From positions 1-36,855 of the forward strand of contig JAPOWV010000049.1 in the NCBI GenBank assembly GCA_026707445.1: a stretch of 36,855 nt of DNA, read 5' to 3'. This document shows positions 9,333-17,514 of the stretch, piece after piece. The notes beneath the pieces were generated by a model, which saw only the letters and a list, made by a program, of their open reading frames with translations, searched no databases and was not told the DNA's origin. Source of the stretch: Gammaproteobacteria bacterium. Lineage in GTDB: Bacteria > Pseudomonadota > Gammaproteobacteria > Steroidobacterales > Foliamicaceae. Position numbers and translations under genes: made by a program. How positions within the stretch are numbered: the first letter of the stretch is position 1; each line of letters opens with the position of its first letter.

Positions 9333-10661
9333 ATGGAACCGGGGGCGATGGGCAACGGCGGGCGGCTGGCGAATGCGCGCGCCCTGGCGGCGACTGCCGT
9401 GCGCGGCGAATCGGAGCCGCAGCGCTGGCGCGGCTACTTCGAACGGCTGCTCAGCGGCGAAACCATCGGGCCGCTGCCGTTCGATGCCGGGGGACCGCTT
9501 TCGACGAGACATGCCGTCTCCGGACAATACGCCTGCCGTCTGCGGGCCGGCCCCGATGAATCGCCCGATTCCGGCGGTCCCGCGCTACGGACATTTCGCG
9601 ACTGTCTGGCGCAACCGGGAGAGCAGGACGTCGCGATCGGGGTCGACCTCTCCGGGATTCTCCCGGATCAATTCGGCGCCTGGCTTGACGCGCTGATCCG
9701 AGAGATCCGGAGGCAGTCCGAAATCCGGCCCGCAGTTCCTCCGGTGGTCTTTTCGCTGCGCGCCGAACATCCAGCGTGCCGCCTGCTGCTGAAGACCGTG
9801 CAGGATTCGGGCGGGGCAGGCGCACGTGCGGCGTTGCGGGTGGACGCAGAAACTTTCCGCGAGGAAGCACTGTGGGAGGAACTGGTGGGCGCCAGTCACG
9901 CCAACCCGCGTATCGACCTGATCCTTGCGGGTCGAAAGCAGCCGCTTACGGACCTGATGGGAAGCGAGAGGCCGGACACGATCATGCCGCTGAGCCTGTT
10001 CGAGGCCCCCGCCGATACTGCCTGGCTGGGCATGCAGTTCGACTTGAGCGCGATCCCCGCGGAGCAGATCGAGCGCGGCACAGGACATCTGAAAAAGCTC
10101 GTTCGGGTTGGAGTGCGGCTGGCCGACAACCTGATAGATGCCGTGACATGGCCTTCGGAGCAACTGCGGCGCGACGCCTTGGCCAATCGCCGGCTTGCCG
10201 CGCACGTCACCGGGATCGGGGACCTGGTGCTGCGCCACCAACTGGACCCGGCATCCTTCTCCACGCTGCGGCTCCTGCAACGCTGGCTGACTCTGTTCAA
10301 GCGCCAGTTGCTGCGCGAATCCCTGCGCCTGGCTGAGGAGCGCGGACCGTACCCGGCGCTCGAGGCGGATCAACTGGTGCGCACGCTTGCCCCGCGTTAC
10401 GGCGATGTCCGCGCGCGCCGGATCATCTCCCGGCGCAGCCCGCGTCACCGCCAACTCCTTGCGCTCTCGCCTTACTGCGTACTGCCGCGCCGGGAAAACG
10501 CCATCCCGGCCCGCAAGTGGCTGAATCTGCTGCCGCTCGTTCGTATTGCGGACAATCTCACGATGCACGGCAGCCAGGTTCGCTCGCTTCTCGACCGGGC
10601 CGATTACGAGCGCCTGCTCCGTTCGACCTGGGCCTTGCTGCGCGCCGGTCAGGGCCCCTGA
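9333..10661 (+). CDS. Ribonucleotide-reductase-like protein (class II NrdJ layout) without catalytic residues
   Basis: A 442-residue protein that I align by eye, along most of its length, to the barrel domain of adenosylcobalamin-dependent ribonucleotide reductases. Best stretches are LKKLVRVGVRLADNLIDA (253-270; class II enzymes have LVxIAVRFLDNVID), ANRRLAAHVTGIGDLVL (284-300; family NRRxGLGxMGFADLL), SLRLAEERGPYPAL (330-343; ELAEERGxFP) and LWEELVGASHANPRIDLILAGR (180-201; family region before FIDRIN). SGQYACRL (63-70) falls where SACFVxPV holds the first redox cysteine, and C68 is kept. The thiyl-radical loop NPCGE reads DTIMP (215-219), and the second cysteine of EACNLG is lost (EAPADT, 224-229). 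The glycine-rich loop is also gone. The only cysteines are 68, 91, 149 and 382. It is also shorter than real enzymes. I infer a non-catalytic paralogue; its role is unknown. ATG 9348, preceded by GGGGGCG, is an alternative start. Confidence 0.65.
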   Translation: MEPGAMGNGGRLANARALAATAVRGESEPQRWRGYFERLLSGETIGPLPFDAGGPLSTRHAVSGQYACRLRAGPDESPDSGGPALRTFRDCLAQPGEQDVAIGVDLSGILPDQFGAWLDALIREIRRQSEIRPAVPPVVFSLRAEHPACRLLLKTVQDSGGAGARAALRVDAETFREEALWEELVGASHANPRIDLILAGRKQPLTDLMGSERPDTIMPLSLFEAPADTAWLGMQFDLSAIPAEQIERGTGHLKKLVRVGVRLADNLIDAVTWPSEQLRRDALANRRLAAHVTGIGDLVLRHQLDPASFSTLRLLQRWLTLFKRQLLRESLRLAEERGPYPALEADQLVRTLAPRYGDVRARRIISRRSPRHRQLLALSPYCVLPRRENAIPARKWLNLLPLVRIADNLTMHGSQVRSLLDRADYERLLRSTWALLRAGQGP

Positions 10662-10670
10662 AGCAACCAT

Positions 10671-10687
10671 CCCCGGCGACACCGGGG
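10671..10687 (+). other. GC-rich stem-loop between the RNR-like gene and the second permease
   Basis: Arms CCCCGG and CCGGGG with a 5-base loop lie 9 bases after the stop of the RNR-like gene. No T-run follows, so it is not a standard terminator. It could protect the 3' end of the message or weaken read-through. Confidence 0.35.
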
Positions 10688-10728
10688 CTGCTACCATAGC
10701 GGCCTCCGTTCTGCTGGAGGGTCAGGCC

Positions 10729-12534
10729 TTGCCGGAGTTCCCGGGCGCACACGCGCTGATGGTGATGCTGCTCACCGTGTTCGCGCTGTACCTGTTTACC
10801 CGCGACCGGATTCCTCTGGAAACCGCCGGCATGGGCGTGTTGCTGCTGCTGCTGCTGGCTTTCCAGTTCTGGCCGCTGGAACAGGACGGCGAACGGGTCG
10901 TCCAGCCGACGGAGTTCCTGCTTAACCTGGGCCATGAAGCGCTCGTTACGATTACGGCGCTGCTGGTGGCCGGCAAGGGTCTCGAAACCACCGGCGCGCT
11001 GCGCCCGGTGGCCCTGTTCTTCACCCGGCTCTGGACCCGACAACCGTTGCTCGCCGCGCTGCTGACGCTGGTCGGTTCAGCCGCTTTCAGCGCGTTCGTC
11101 AATAACACGCCGGTGGTGGTCATGCTGCTTCCGGTGCTCACGGCTGCGGCGCTGCACGCCAAGCAGGCGCCGTCCGCGATTCTGCTGCCGATGGGGTTCG
11201 CGACCCTGATCGGCGGCATGTCCACGGTGATCGGCACGTCCACCAATCTGCTGGTAGTGAAGCTGGCCGAGCAGGACCTCGGACTGCCCACGTTCGGAAT
11301 GTTCTCCTTCAGCCTGCCGGTGCTGGTGGTGGGAAGCGTTGCCATGGTGTTCCTGTGGCTCGTTGCGCCCCGCCTGGTGCCGGAGCGCACGCTGCCGTTG
11401 GCCAAGGCCAATCTTCTCTTTACCTCCACGCTGATCATCGAACCCGGAGGTTTCGCGGACGGCAAGACGGTCGCGGAGATCCGGGCCCGCACCAACAATG
11501 AAATGCTGATTACCCGTATCGTGCGCGGCAACAACGTGTTCCTGCACGGGCTCGACACACTGCAGATCAGGGCCGGGGACCGCCTGTTCGTTCGCGACGC
11601 TATGGAGCGCCTGAGCGAATACGAAGAGACGCTCGGCGCCTCGCTGCCGCACGGCGAAGACCGGTTCCGCGACGAACCCCAGCAGATCGCGGAACTCGTC
11701 GTGACCCGGGGCTCGCCGCTGGACAAGCGCAGCGTGCGCGCGGCGCACCTCGACGAGATCTACGGGCTGGTGCCGCTGGCCATCCATCGCTCCGGCGCGC
11801 GCGAGGCGCCCACGCACGACCTGCTGAACGCGCGGCTGAGCACGGGAGACGTGTTGCTGGTGCAGGCATCGCGCGCCGAAATACGCCGCCTCGCGACGGA
11901 ATCCGCAATGCTGGTGCTGGGCCGGGTCGTGGAACTGCCCCGCGCCGGCAGGGCCAAGGCCGCGGTGGGGATCATGGCCGTCATCATCGTCCCGGCGGCG
12001 CTGGGCTGGGTACCGATCGTGCTCACTGCCGTGACCGGAGCCGGTCTGATGATCGCGGCCAAGTGCCTGAGCTGGAGAAACGTGCGCGACGCCTTCAACG
12101 TGCCTCTCACCATCATCATCGTGGCCAGCCTGAGCCTCGGCCAGGCCCTGATCAAGACCGGCGCGGCCGATTGGCTGGCGCAGGTGTTCGTGGTGCTTTC
12201 GGGCGACCTGCCGATACCGCTGATACTCAGCGGCCTGATGCTTCTGATGGCGATACTGACCAACATCGTATCCAACAACGCCGCGGCCATCATCGGAACG
12301 CCGATCGCATACTCGTTCGCCACCGGCCTCGGCGCACCGGTGGAGCCCTTCATCCTGGCGGTGATATTCGGCGCCAACATGAGCTTCCTCACGCCGATCG
12401 GTTACCAGACCAACCTGCTGATCATGAGCGCGGGAGGCTACAGGCGCCTGGACTTTCTGCGCATCGGCGCGCCGCTCACCCTGATCATGTGGCTGGGCTT
12501 CTCCCTGCTGCTGCCCATGATGTACCCGCTTTAG
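10729..12534 (+). CDS. SLC13/DASS-type permease with two RCK_C modules
   Basis: A 601-residue inner-membrane transporter with the same plan as the permease at 5665-8022 but only two RCK_C modules in the central insert (about residues 228-400). They end in IRAGDRLFVRD and LSTGDVLLVQA. The first membrane half has FVNNTPVVVMLLPV and TVIGTSTNLLVVK; the second has LTNIVSNNAAAIIGTPIA and FLTPIGYQTNLLIM, the paired re-entrant motifs of the family. I chose the TTG at 10729 because GGAGG (10716-10720) lies 8 bases before it. Earlier in-frame starts would overlap the RNR-like gene and give unrelated residues. The two permeases differ clearly and are not a recent duplication. Substrate is unknown. trpD begins 20 bases after the stop. 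Confidence 0.87.
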   Translation: MPEFPGAHALMVMLLTVFALYLFTRDRIPLETAGMGVLLLLLLAFQFWPLEQDGERVVQPTEFLLNLGHEALVTITALLVAGKGLETTGALRPVALFFTRLWTRQPLLAALLTLVGSAAFSAFVNNTPVVVMLLPVLTAAALHAKQAPSAILLPMGFATLIGGMSTVIGTSTNLLVVKLAEQDLGLPTFGMFSFSLPVLVVGSVAMVFLWLVAPRLVPERTLPLAKANLLFTSTLIIEPGGFADGKTVAEIRARTNNEMLITRIVRGNNVFLHGLDTLQIRAGDRLFVRDAMERLSEYEETLGASLPHGEDRFRDEPQQIAELVVTRGSPLDKRSVRAAHLDEIYGLVPLAIHRSGAREAPTHDLLNARLSTGDVLLVQASRAEIRRLATESAMLVLGRVVELPRAGRAKAAVGIMAVIIVPAALGWVPIVLTAVTGAGLMIAAKCLSWRNVRDAFNVPLTIIIVASLSLGQALIKTGAADWLAQVFVVLSGDLPIPLILSGLMLLMAILTNIVSNNAAAIIGTPIAYSFATGLGAPVEPFILAVIFGANMSFLTPIGYQTNLLIMSAGGYRRLDFLRIGAPLTLIMWLGFSLLLPMMYPL

Positions 12535-12554
12535 GCGCCTCCTCGAAGTACGCA

Positions 12555-13589
12555 GTGAACGCCCAAACCGAAACGCTCCGTTCCATGCTGGAGCGGCTGC
12601 TGGCCGGCCAGGATCTCTCCGAGGGCCAGGCCGAGGCTGCCATGCACGAACTGGCCGCAGGAGAAGCCGAGCCGGCGCTGGCCGGCGCGCTGCTCGCGAC
12701 GCTGCGCCAGAAAGGTGAGAGCGCCGCGGAGTTGCGTGGATTCGCGCGGGCAATGCGCGAGCTGGCGATCCGGCCGGAACTGCCGGCGGGCGCACCGGTT
12801 GCCGACGTGGTCGGCACCGGCGGCGACGGTTCCGGCAGCATCAATCTCTCCACCGGCGCCGGTCTGCTGACAGCCTCCTGCGGAGTGCGAATCGCCAAGC
12901 ACGGCAATCGGGCGGTTTCGAGCAAGACCGGCAGCGCCGACGTTCTCCAGGCCCTCGGGCTGAACTGGCCGAGTACCGCAGAGGAGGTCACGCAATCGCT
13001 TGCGGCCTACGGCTTCGCCTTTATGTTCGCGCCCTATTTCCACCCGGCGATGAAGTCGATAGCGCCGATACGGGCGGCGCTGGGCGTGCGCACGGTATTC
13101 AACCTGCTGGGTCCCCTGGCCAATCCGGCACGGCCTCCCTTCATGCTGGTCGGCGCGTTCAGCCGCGACGCGGCGGCCCTGATGGCGGAAACATTGAGCG
13201 GCCTCGACATCGAGCGCTGCTTCGTCGTGCACGGCGAACCCGGCTGGGACGAGCCGACGCCGGTCGGCAAATTCCTGCTGATCGACGTTCGTCCCGGCGA
13301 GGTCCGCGGGCGCACCGTGGATCCCGCCGACTTCGGCATTCCACGCTGCAAACCATCCGACCTGGCGGGCGGTGAACGCGATTACAACGCCGCCACGCTG
13401 GAGGGCGCGCTGCGCGGCAAGGGAGCCGAGGCGCTGAACGACGCGCTGGCGCTGCAGGCGGGCCTGGTGCTGGAACTCGTCGGCGCAGCCAGCAGCTTAC
13501 GCGAAGGCCTGGGCACGGTGCGGGATGCACTGCAATCGGGCGCGGCGGGCGGCCTGCTGGAGAACATGCGGGGCGCAACGGCGCCATGA
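12555..13589 (+). CDS. trpD: Anthranilate phosphoribosyltransferase
   Basis: A 344-residue cytoplasmic enzyme that joins anthranilate to PRPP, the second step of tryptophan synthesis from chorismate. The pyrophosphate-binding motif GTGGDGSGSINLST (87-100), the KHGNRAVSSKTGSADVL segment (115-131) and LGVRTVFNLLGPLANPA are all intact. GTG 12555 is taken as start because it gives the usual family length; ATG 12585 is possible but would cut the first helix. There is no strong ribosome site, so it may depend on read-through from the permease 20 bases upstream. The stop overlaps trpC by 4 bases. The glutamine amidotransferase (trpG) and trpE are not in this window. Confidence 0.95.
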   Translation: MNAQTETLRSMLERLLAGQDLSEGQAEAAMHELAAGEAEPALAGALLATLRQKGESAAELRGFARAMRELAIRPELPAGAPVADVVGTGGDGSGSINLSTGAGLLTASCGVRIAKHGNRAVSSKTGSADVLQALGLNWPSTAEEVTQSLAAYGFAFMFAPYFHPAMKSIAPIRAALGVRTVFNLLGPLANPARPPFMLVGAFSRDAAALMAETLSGLDIERCFVVHGEPGWDEPTPVGKFLLIDVRPGEVRGRTVDPADFGIPRCKPSDLAGGERDYNAATLEGALRGKGAEALNDALALQAGLVLELVGAASSLREGLGTVRDALQSGAAGGLLENMRGATAP

Positions 13590-14413
13590 GCGGCGAATTT
13601 CTCGAGCGCATGGCGGAATTCAGCCGCCGGCGCTCCGGCAAAGCGAAGGAGCGCATGGCCGAGGACGAGTTGCGCCGCCGGGTCGAGCGGCTGCCACCTC
13701 CGCCGGACCTGGCCTTCTCGCCCGATGGTTTTGACCTGATCGCTGAGATCAAGCCGCGCTCCCCCAGCGAGGGCCGATTGACCGGCGCCGATTTCTCGCC
13801 GGTCGGGCTTGCCCGGCAATATGCTTCGGCGGGCGCGGCAGCACTGTCGGTCCTCACCGAACCCAGCCGCTTCGGCGGGTCGCTCGAGTTGCTGGCGGAA
13901 GTCGCAAAGGCTGCCGGGCGCACGCCCGTCATGCGCAAGGATTTTCTGGTCGATCCTTACCAGGTGCTCGAGGCGCGATTGCATGGCGCGTCGGGCGTGT
14001 TGCTGATTGTGGGCATGACCGATGACGCGAACACCGAAGCGATGCTCGGGACCGCCCTGGCCTGCGGCATGTTTTCGCTGCTGGAGGCGTTCGAGAACGC
14101 GGAACTTGAGCGTGCACGGGAAATGGCCGCGCGCGTTGACGCGCCTCGCGACGAGGTATTGCTGGGACTGAATTGCCGCGACCTGCGCACCCTGAAGGTG
14201 GACCGTGGGCGGTTCGAACACGTCGACCCCTTCGATGCAGGCGGCTACCGGATGATTGCCGAGAGCGGAGTCGAGGATGCGCGGCAGGCGGGCGAACTGG
14301 CCGCACGCGGCTGGGACGGCCTGCTGATCGGCACGGCCCTGATGCGCGCTGCGGATCCACGCGAGCTGGCCGCCGGCATGCTGGCCGAAGGCCGCCGGAG
14401 AAGGCGGCCTTGA
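13586..14413 (+). CDS. trpC: Indole-3-glycerol phosphate synthase
   Basis: A 275-residue TIM-barrel enzyme that closes the indole ring from carboxyphenylaminodeoxyribulose phosphate. Catalytic and phosphate-binding segments are visible: LIAEIKPRSPSEG (E54 and K56), MRKDFLVDPYQVLEAR (K118), GLNCRDLRTLKVD and AESGV near the C-terminus. It starts inside the trpD stop (ATGA, 4-base overlap) and its own stop overlaps the trpF start by 4 bases, so the genes are translationally coupled. Unlike in enteric bacteria it is not fused to trpF. Confidence 0.96.
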   Translation: MSGEFLERMAEFSRRRSGKAKERMAEDELRRRVERLPPPPDLAFSPDGFDLIAEIKPRSPSEGRLTGADFSPVGLARQYASAGAAALSVLTEPSRFGGSLELLAEVAKAAGRTPVMRKDFLVDPYQVLEARLHGASGVLLIVGMTDDANTEAMLGTALACGMFSLLEAFENAELERAREMAARVDAPRDEVLLGLNCRDLRTLKVDRGRFEHVDPFDAGGYRMIAESGVEDARQAGELAARGWDGLLIGTALMRAADPRELAAGMLAEGRRRRRP

Positions 14414-15015
14414 GCCTGTTCGTGAAAATTTGCGGGGTGACCCGTCCCGATGCGGTGGAGGCAGCGGTAGAGGCGGGCGCCGATGCGATCGGCTTCAACT
14501 TCCACCCGCCCTCACCGCGGTGCCTTTCCCCGCAGCGGGCTACGGCGCTGGCCGTGCCGGTTCCGGGGCACGTACAGCGCGTTGCGGTTATGCTGCGCCC
14601 CCAACAAGCGGAGTGGGAAGAGGTGTTCGAGGGCTTCAAACCGGATTGCCTGCAGGCGGATGCCGACCGCCTGGCGGAGCTGCGCCTGCCGGACCATGTC
14701 GGGAGGTTGCCTGTGTACAGGGATCATGAGCGATTCGATACCGACAATTTTTCGATTGAAATCCCCTGCCTTTTCGAGAGCGCCGTCAGCGGCCAAGGGC
14801 TTCCGCCGAGCTGGGAACGGGCGGCGCTTCTGGCCCGCCGCGCCCAGGTGATGCTGGCCGGTGGTCTTGATCCCGGCAACGTCGGCGAGGCGGTTCGCCG
14901 CGTGCGCCCCTGGGGCGTGGACGTGAGCTCCGGAGTGGAGTCCAGCGCGGGCGTGAAAGACCCCGGGCGGGTTCGCGCCTTCATTCGCGCTGCCCGGCAG
15001 GCGGACTTGTCCTGA
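14410..15015 (+). CDS. trpF: Phosphoribosylanthranilate isomerase, divergent at the general-acid position
   Basis: A 201-residue TIM-barrel enzyme for the Amadori rearrangement between the trpD and trpC steps. Start is TTG 14410, overlapping the trpC stop, with GGAG at 14397-14400 nine bases upstream. The general base is present in KICGVTRPD (C8), as are the phosphate-site arginine in FHPPSPRCLSP (R37) and the strongly conserved GVDVSSGVE (169-177). The segment usually reading LLD plus GGSG or GGTG, where the aspartate is the general acid (D126 in Thermotoga), reads CLFESAVSGQG here, so glutamate 123 replaces aspartate and the glycine loop is altered. The VQLHG strand is also degenerate (CLQAD). 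Context makes the identity secure; full activity is less certain. Confidence 0.92.
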   Translation: MSLFVKICGVTRPDAVEAAVEAGADAIGFNFHPPSPRCLSPQRATALAVPVPGHVQRVAVMLRPQQAEWEEVFEGFKPDCLQADADRLAELRLPDHVGRLPVYRDHERFDTDNFSIEIPCLFESAVSGQGLPPSWERAALLARRAQVMLAGGLDPGNVGEAVRRVRPWGVDVSSGVESSAGVKDPGRVRAFIRAARQADLS

Positions 15016-16247
15016 TGAAGATTGCCGCATCCGAAGGTCCCGCCCTGCTCGCCGCCCTGGTCGGCGGCGATCTGCCGGACGCCGACGGCCGTTTCGGTCC
15101 CTTCGGCGGCCGGTTCGCACCGGAAACGCTGATGCCCGCGCTTTCCCGGCTGGAAGGGGCGGCGCGCGAGTTCTTCGCCGACGGCGGCGCATGCGAAGCC
15201 CTCGACAGGGAGCGGCGCCAGTGGATCGGCCGTCCTACCCCGCTGACACGGGCCCATCACCTCGAAGAAGCCTGGGGCGCGCAGGTCTGGCTCAAGCGCG
15301 AGGACCTGGCGCACACCGGCGCTCACAAGATCAATAACGCTTTGGGCCAGGCGCACCTGGCTCTCAAGCTCGGCGCCCGGCGAGTGGTGGCGGAAACCGG
15401 CGCGGGACAGCATGGCGTGGCGGCCGCGGCCGCCTGCGCGCGCGTGGGGCTGCCGTGCAGCGTTTACATGGGCGTGCTCGACATGGAGCGGCAAGCGCCC
15501 AATGTCCAGCGCATGCACCAGCTTGGCGCGGAGGTCGTGGCCGTGGACAAGGGAGACCGGACCCTGCGGGCGGCGACCGACGAGGCTTTCCGCACCTGGG
15601 TGGCCGATCCCGAGGGGGTCTACTACCTGCTGGGATCGGCAGTGGGCCCACATCCCTATCCCTGGCTGGTGCGCGAGTTGCAGAGAGTCATCGGCGACGA
15701 GGCGCGCTCGCAGTTCGCCGAACAGGCAGGGGGGCTGCCCGACGCGATATTCGCCTGCGTCGGCGGCGGTTCCAACGCGATCGGCTTGTTCCACGCCTTC
15801 CTCGGCGACGAAGAGGTTCGCATCTACGGCGTGGAAGCGGGCGGAAAGAGCCTGGATCCCGGTGAAAACGCCGCCTCGCTGTCTGCCGGCCGGCCCGGCG
15901 TCCTGCACGGCAGCTACTCCATGCTGCTCTACGACGACGACGGCCAGGTGCTGGAGACCTCGTCGATCTCCGCCGGCCTGGACTATCCGGGCGTCGGCCC
16001 GGAGCATGCGCTGTTACAGGCGCTTGGCCGGGTCAGTTATGTAACGGCGGACGACTCCGAAGCGCTGGAGAGCCTGGCCGAGTGCTGCAAGCTGGAAGGC
16101 ATACTGCCGGCGCTGGAGCCGGCCCACGCCTTCTTCGCCGCGCGCCGCTGGTCGGCGGAAAATCCCGGCAAACGCATACTGATCGGCCTTTCCGGGCGGG
16201 GCGACAAGGACATGCCCACGCTCACCGCCGTGGGGCGGGTCAGTTGA
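15015..16247 (+). CDS. trpB: Tryptophan synthase beta chain
   Basis: A 410-residue PLP enzyme that condenses indole with serine. The PLP lysine lies in HTGAHKINNALGQ (K105), the phosphate-binding loop is CVGGGSNAIGLF, and AETGAGQHGVAAA is the substrate loop. LGSAVGPHPYPW and the C-terminal LSGRGDKD are also family hallmarks. ATG 15015 shares one base with the trpF stop. The last 8 bases overlap the 3' end of a lipoprotein gene on the opposite strand. Its partner trpA is downstream but not adjacent, which is unusual since trpB and trpA are normally coupled. Confidence 0.97.
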   Translation: MKIAASEGPALLAALVGGDLPDADGRFGPFGGRFAPETLMPALSRLEGAAREFFADGGACEALDRERRQWIGRPTPLTRAHHLEEAWGAQVWLKREDLAHTGAHKINNALGQAHLALKLGARRVVAETGAGQHGVAAAAACARVGLPCSVYMGVLDMERQAPNVQRMHQLGAEVVAVDKGDRTLRAATDEAFRTWVADPEGVYYLLGSAVGPHPYPWLVRELQRVIGDEARSQFAEQAGGLPDAIFACVGGGSNAIGLFHAFLGDEEVRIYGVEAGGKSLDPGENAASLSAGRPGVLHGSYSMLLYDDDGQVLETSSISAGLDYPGVGPEHALLQALGRVSYVTADDSEALESLAECCKLEGILPALEPAHAFFAARRWSAENPGKRILIGLSGRGDKDMPTLTAVGRVS

Positions 16248-16608
16248 GGACGCGGTAGCCCCGGCCGCGCAGGCACTCGCGCAGCACCTGGCGATGCTCG
16301 CCGACGGCGGAAACGCCGGCCACGGTTCCACCGTACACGGCGCCGACACCGGCAGCCTGCCCGATGCCCGTCTTGTTGGCGCCGGAAACCACCCCGCCGA
16401 CCGCCCCCACGGCAGCGCCTCCGGCCGCGCCGGCAGCGACATGCCTTCCGACCGGCACCTCGTCCGCGTAGCGCCGGCAATCGGCAAGATCGGCCTCATA
16501 CCGATTACGGTCAACGCCCTGCAGATCGACGATGGCGCCGCTGGGATCCTTCATCGCCGAACACGCGGAAACGAGCAGAAAGCACGGAAGCAAGACAAGG
16601 CGTTTCAT
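16240..16608 (-). CDS. Small glycine-zipper lipoprotein
   Basis: A 122-residue envelope protein with a lipoprotein signal: MKRLVLLPCFLLVSAC, lipobox VSAC with Cys16. The middle is a glycine-zipper segment (AAGAAGGAAVGAVGGVV, then GVGAVYGGTVAG) of the kind found in small outer-membrane lipoproteins. Four further cysteines or cysteine-flanked helices (DLADCRRYAD, LRECLRGRGY) suggest a disulfide. The start is supported by GGGAG seven bases upstream. It sits convergently between trpB and trpA, overlapping trpB by 8 bases. Its function is unknown. Confidence 0.82.
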   Translation of the reverse strand: MKRLVLLPCFLLVSACSAMKDPSGAIVDLQGVDRNRYEADLADCRRYADEVPVGRHVAAGAAGGAAVGAVGGVVSGANKTGIGQAAGVGAVYGGTVAGVSAVGEHRQVLRECLRGRGYRVLN

Positions 16609-16689
16609 GAGCAACTCCCTTCGTGACGGACCTGTACATGAAAGAGATGCCGCTGCTCCCCCGGGGGTTGCATCGGCGCCCGCGCCGGA

Positions 16690-16718
16690 TTGCGGGCGGG
16701 CACGCCGTACCGGACAAT
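16690..16718 (+). promoter_or_regulatory. Possible promoter of trpA
   Basis: TTGCGG (16690-16695) and GACAAT (16713-16718) are spaced 17 bases apart, matching 3 and 4 of 6 consensus positions of sigma-70 boxes. The start site would fall just before the GTG at 16727. A separate promoter is expected because the lipoprotein gene on the other strand isolates trpA from the trp operon. Weak call. Confidence 0.28.
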
Positions 16719-16726
16719 GTACCCCC

Positions 16727-17497
16727 GTGAACACTCCCGTTACCGGCGCGGAGCGCCTCCGAAATGCGATCACTGACGCGCCCTCCCCGGCGCTGTTGCC
16801 GTTCTTCACCGCCGGCCACCCGAGCAGGGACGACTTTCATTCCACGCTGAGCAAGCTCGCCGATGCGGGCGACGCGGTCGAAATCGGCGTTCCGTTCTCC
16901 GATCCCATGGCGGACGGCGTGACCATCCAACGCGCCAGCGAAACGGCCCTGGCCAACGGCGTTTCGCTGGACTGGATCCTGCGGGAACTGAAGGCGCATG
17001 GCGATCCGGGCGCACCGCTGGTGCTGATGAGCTACTACAACCCGCTGCTTGCCTACGGCCTGGAGAACCTCGCCGGGCGTTGCGGCGAGTGCCACGTGGG
17101 CGGCCTGATCGTGCCAGACCTGCCCTGGGAGGAATGCGAGCGCGTCCGGGAACTGTTTGAGGACCACGGCGTCGGGCTGGTCCAGATGGTCACGCCGGCA
17201 ACGCCCGCCGAGCGGATGCGGACCCTGTGTCGCGGCAGCGGCGGGTTCGTCTATGCCGTGACGGTCACCGGCGTGACCGGCGGCGAGCGCCGGGTGTCGA
17301 AGGAAATGACGGCCTACATGCAGAGGGTCGGCGAGTGTTCCGCGCTGCCCGTGTGCGCCGGCTTCGGCGTGCGCAGCGCCGCACAGGTGCGCACGCTGGC
17401 AGGCGTGGCGGACGGCGTTATCGTGGGCTCGGCGGTCGTGGACTGCCTCGAGCGCGGCGAGGACGCCGGCGACTTCGTCCGTTCCCTGCGCGCCTGA
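16727..17497 (+). CDS. trpA: Tryptophan synthase alpha chain
   Basis: A 256-residue TIM-barrel subunit that cleaves indole-3-glycerol phosphate to indole, which passes to TrpB. Catalytic residues are present: E52 in AVEIGVPFSDP and D63 in MADGVTIQRA. PFFTAGHPS, LIVPDLPWEE and VTGVTGGERRVS (usually TGVTGxR) are family motifs, as is CAGFGVRSAAQV near the C-terminus. GTG 16727 gives the normal family length, and further upstream in-frame sequence overlaps the divergent lipoprotein gene. It is followed by a long inverted repeat and then by the converging ubiB. Confidence 0.95.
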   Translation: MNTPVTGAERLRNAITDAPSPALLPFFTAGHPSRDDFHSTLSKLADAGDAVEIGVPFSDPMADGVTIQRASETALANGVSLDWILRELKAHGDPGAPLVLMSYYNPLLAYGLENLAGRCGECHVGGLIVPDLPWEECERVRELFEDHGVGLVQMVTPATPAERMRTLCRGSGGFVYAVTVTGVTGGERRVSKEMTAYMQRVGECSALPVCAGFGVRSAAQVRTLAGVADGVIVGSAVVDCLERGEDAGDFVRSLRA

Positions 17498-17514
17498 ATC
17501 CCGCGCCGGCCGCA

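Noticed and set aside
9333..10661. Calling the gene a working ribonucleotide reductase
   Set aside because: The radical-loop cysteine, its glutamate and asparagine, and the second redox cysteine are all absent, and the protein is shorter than real enzymes.
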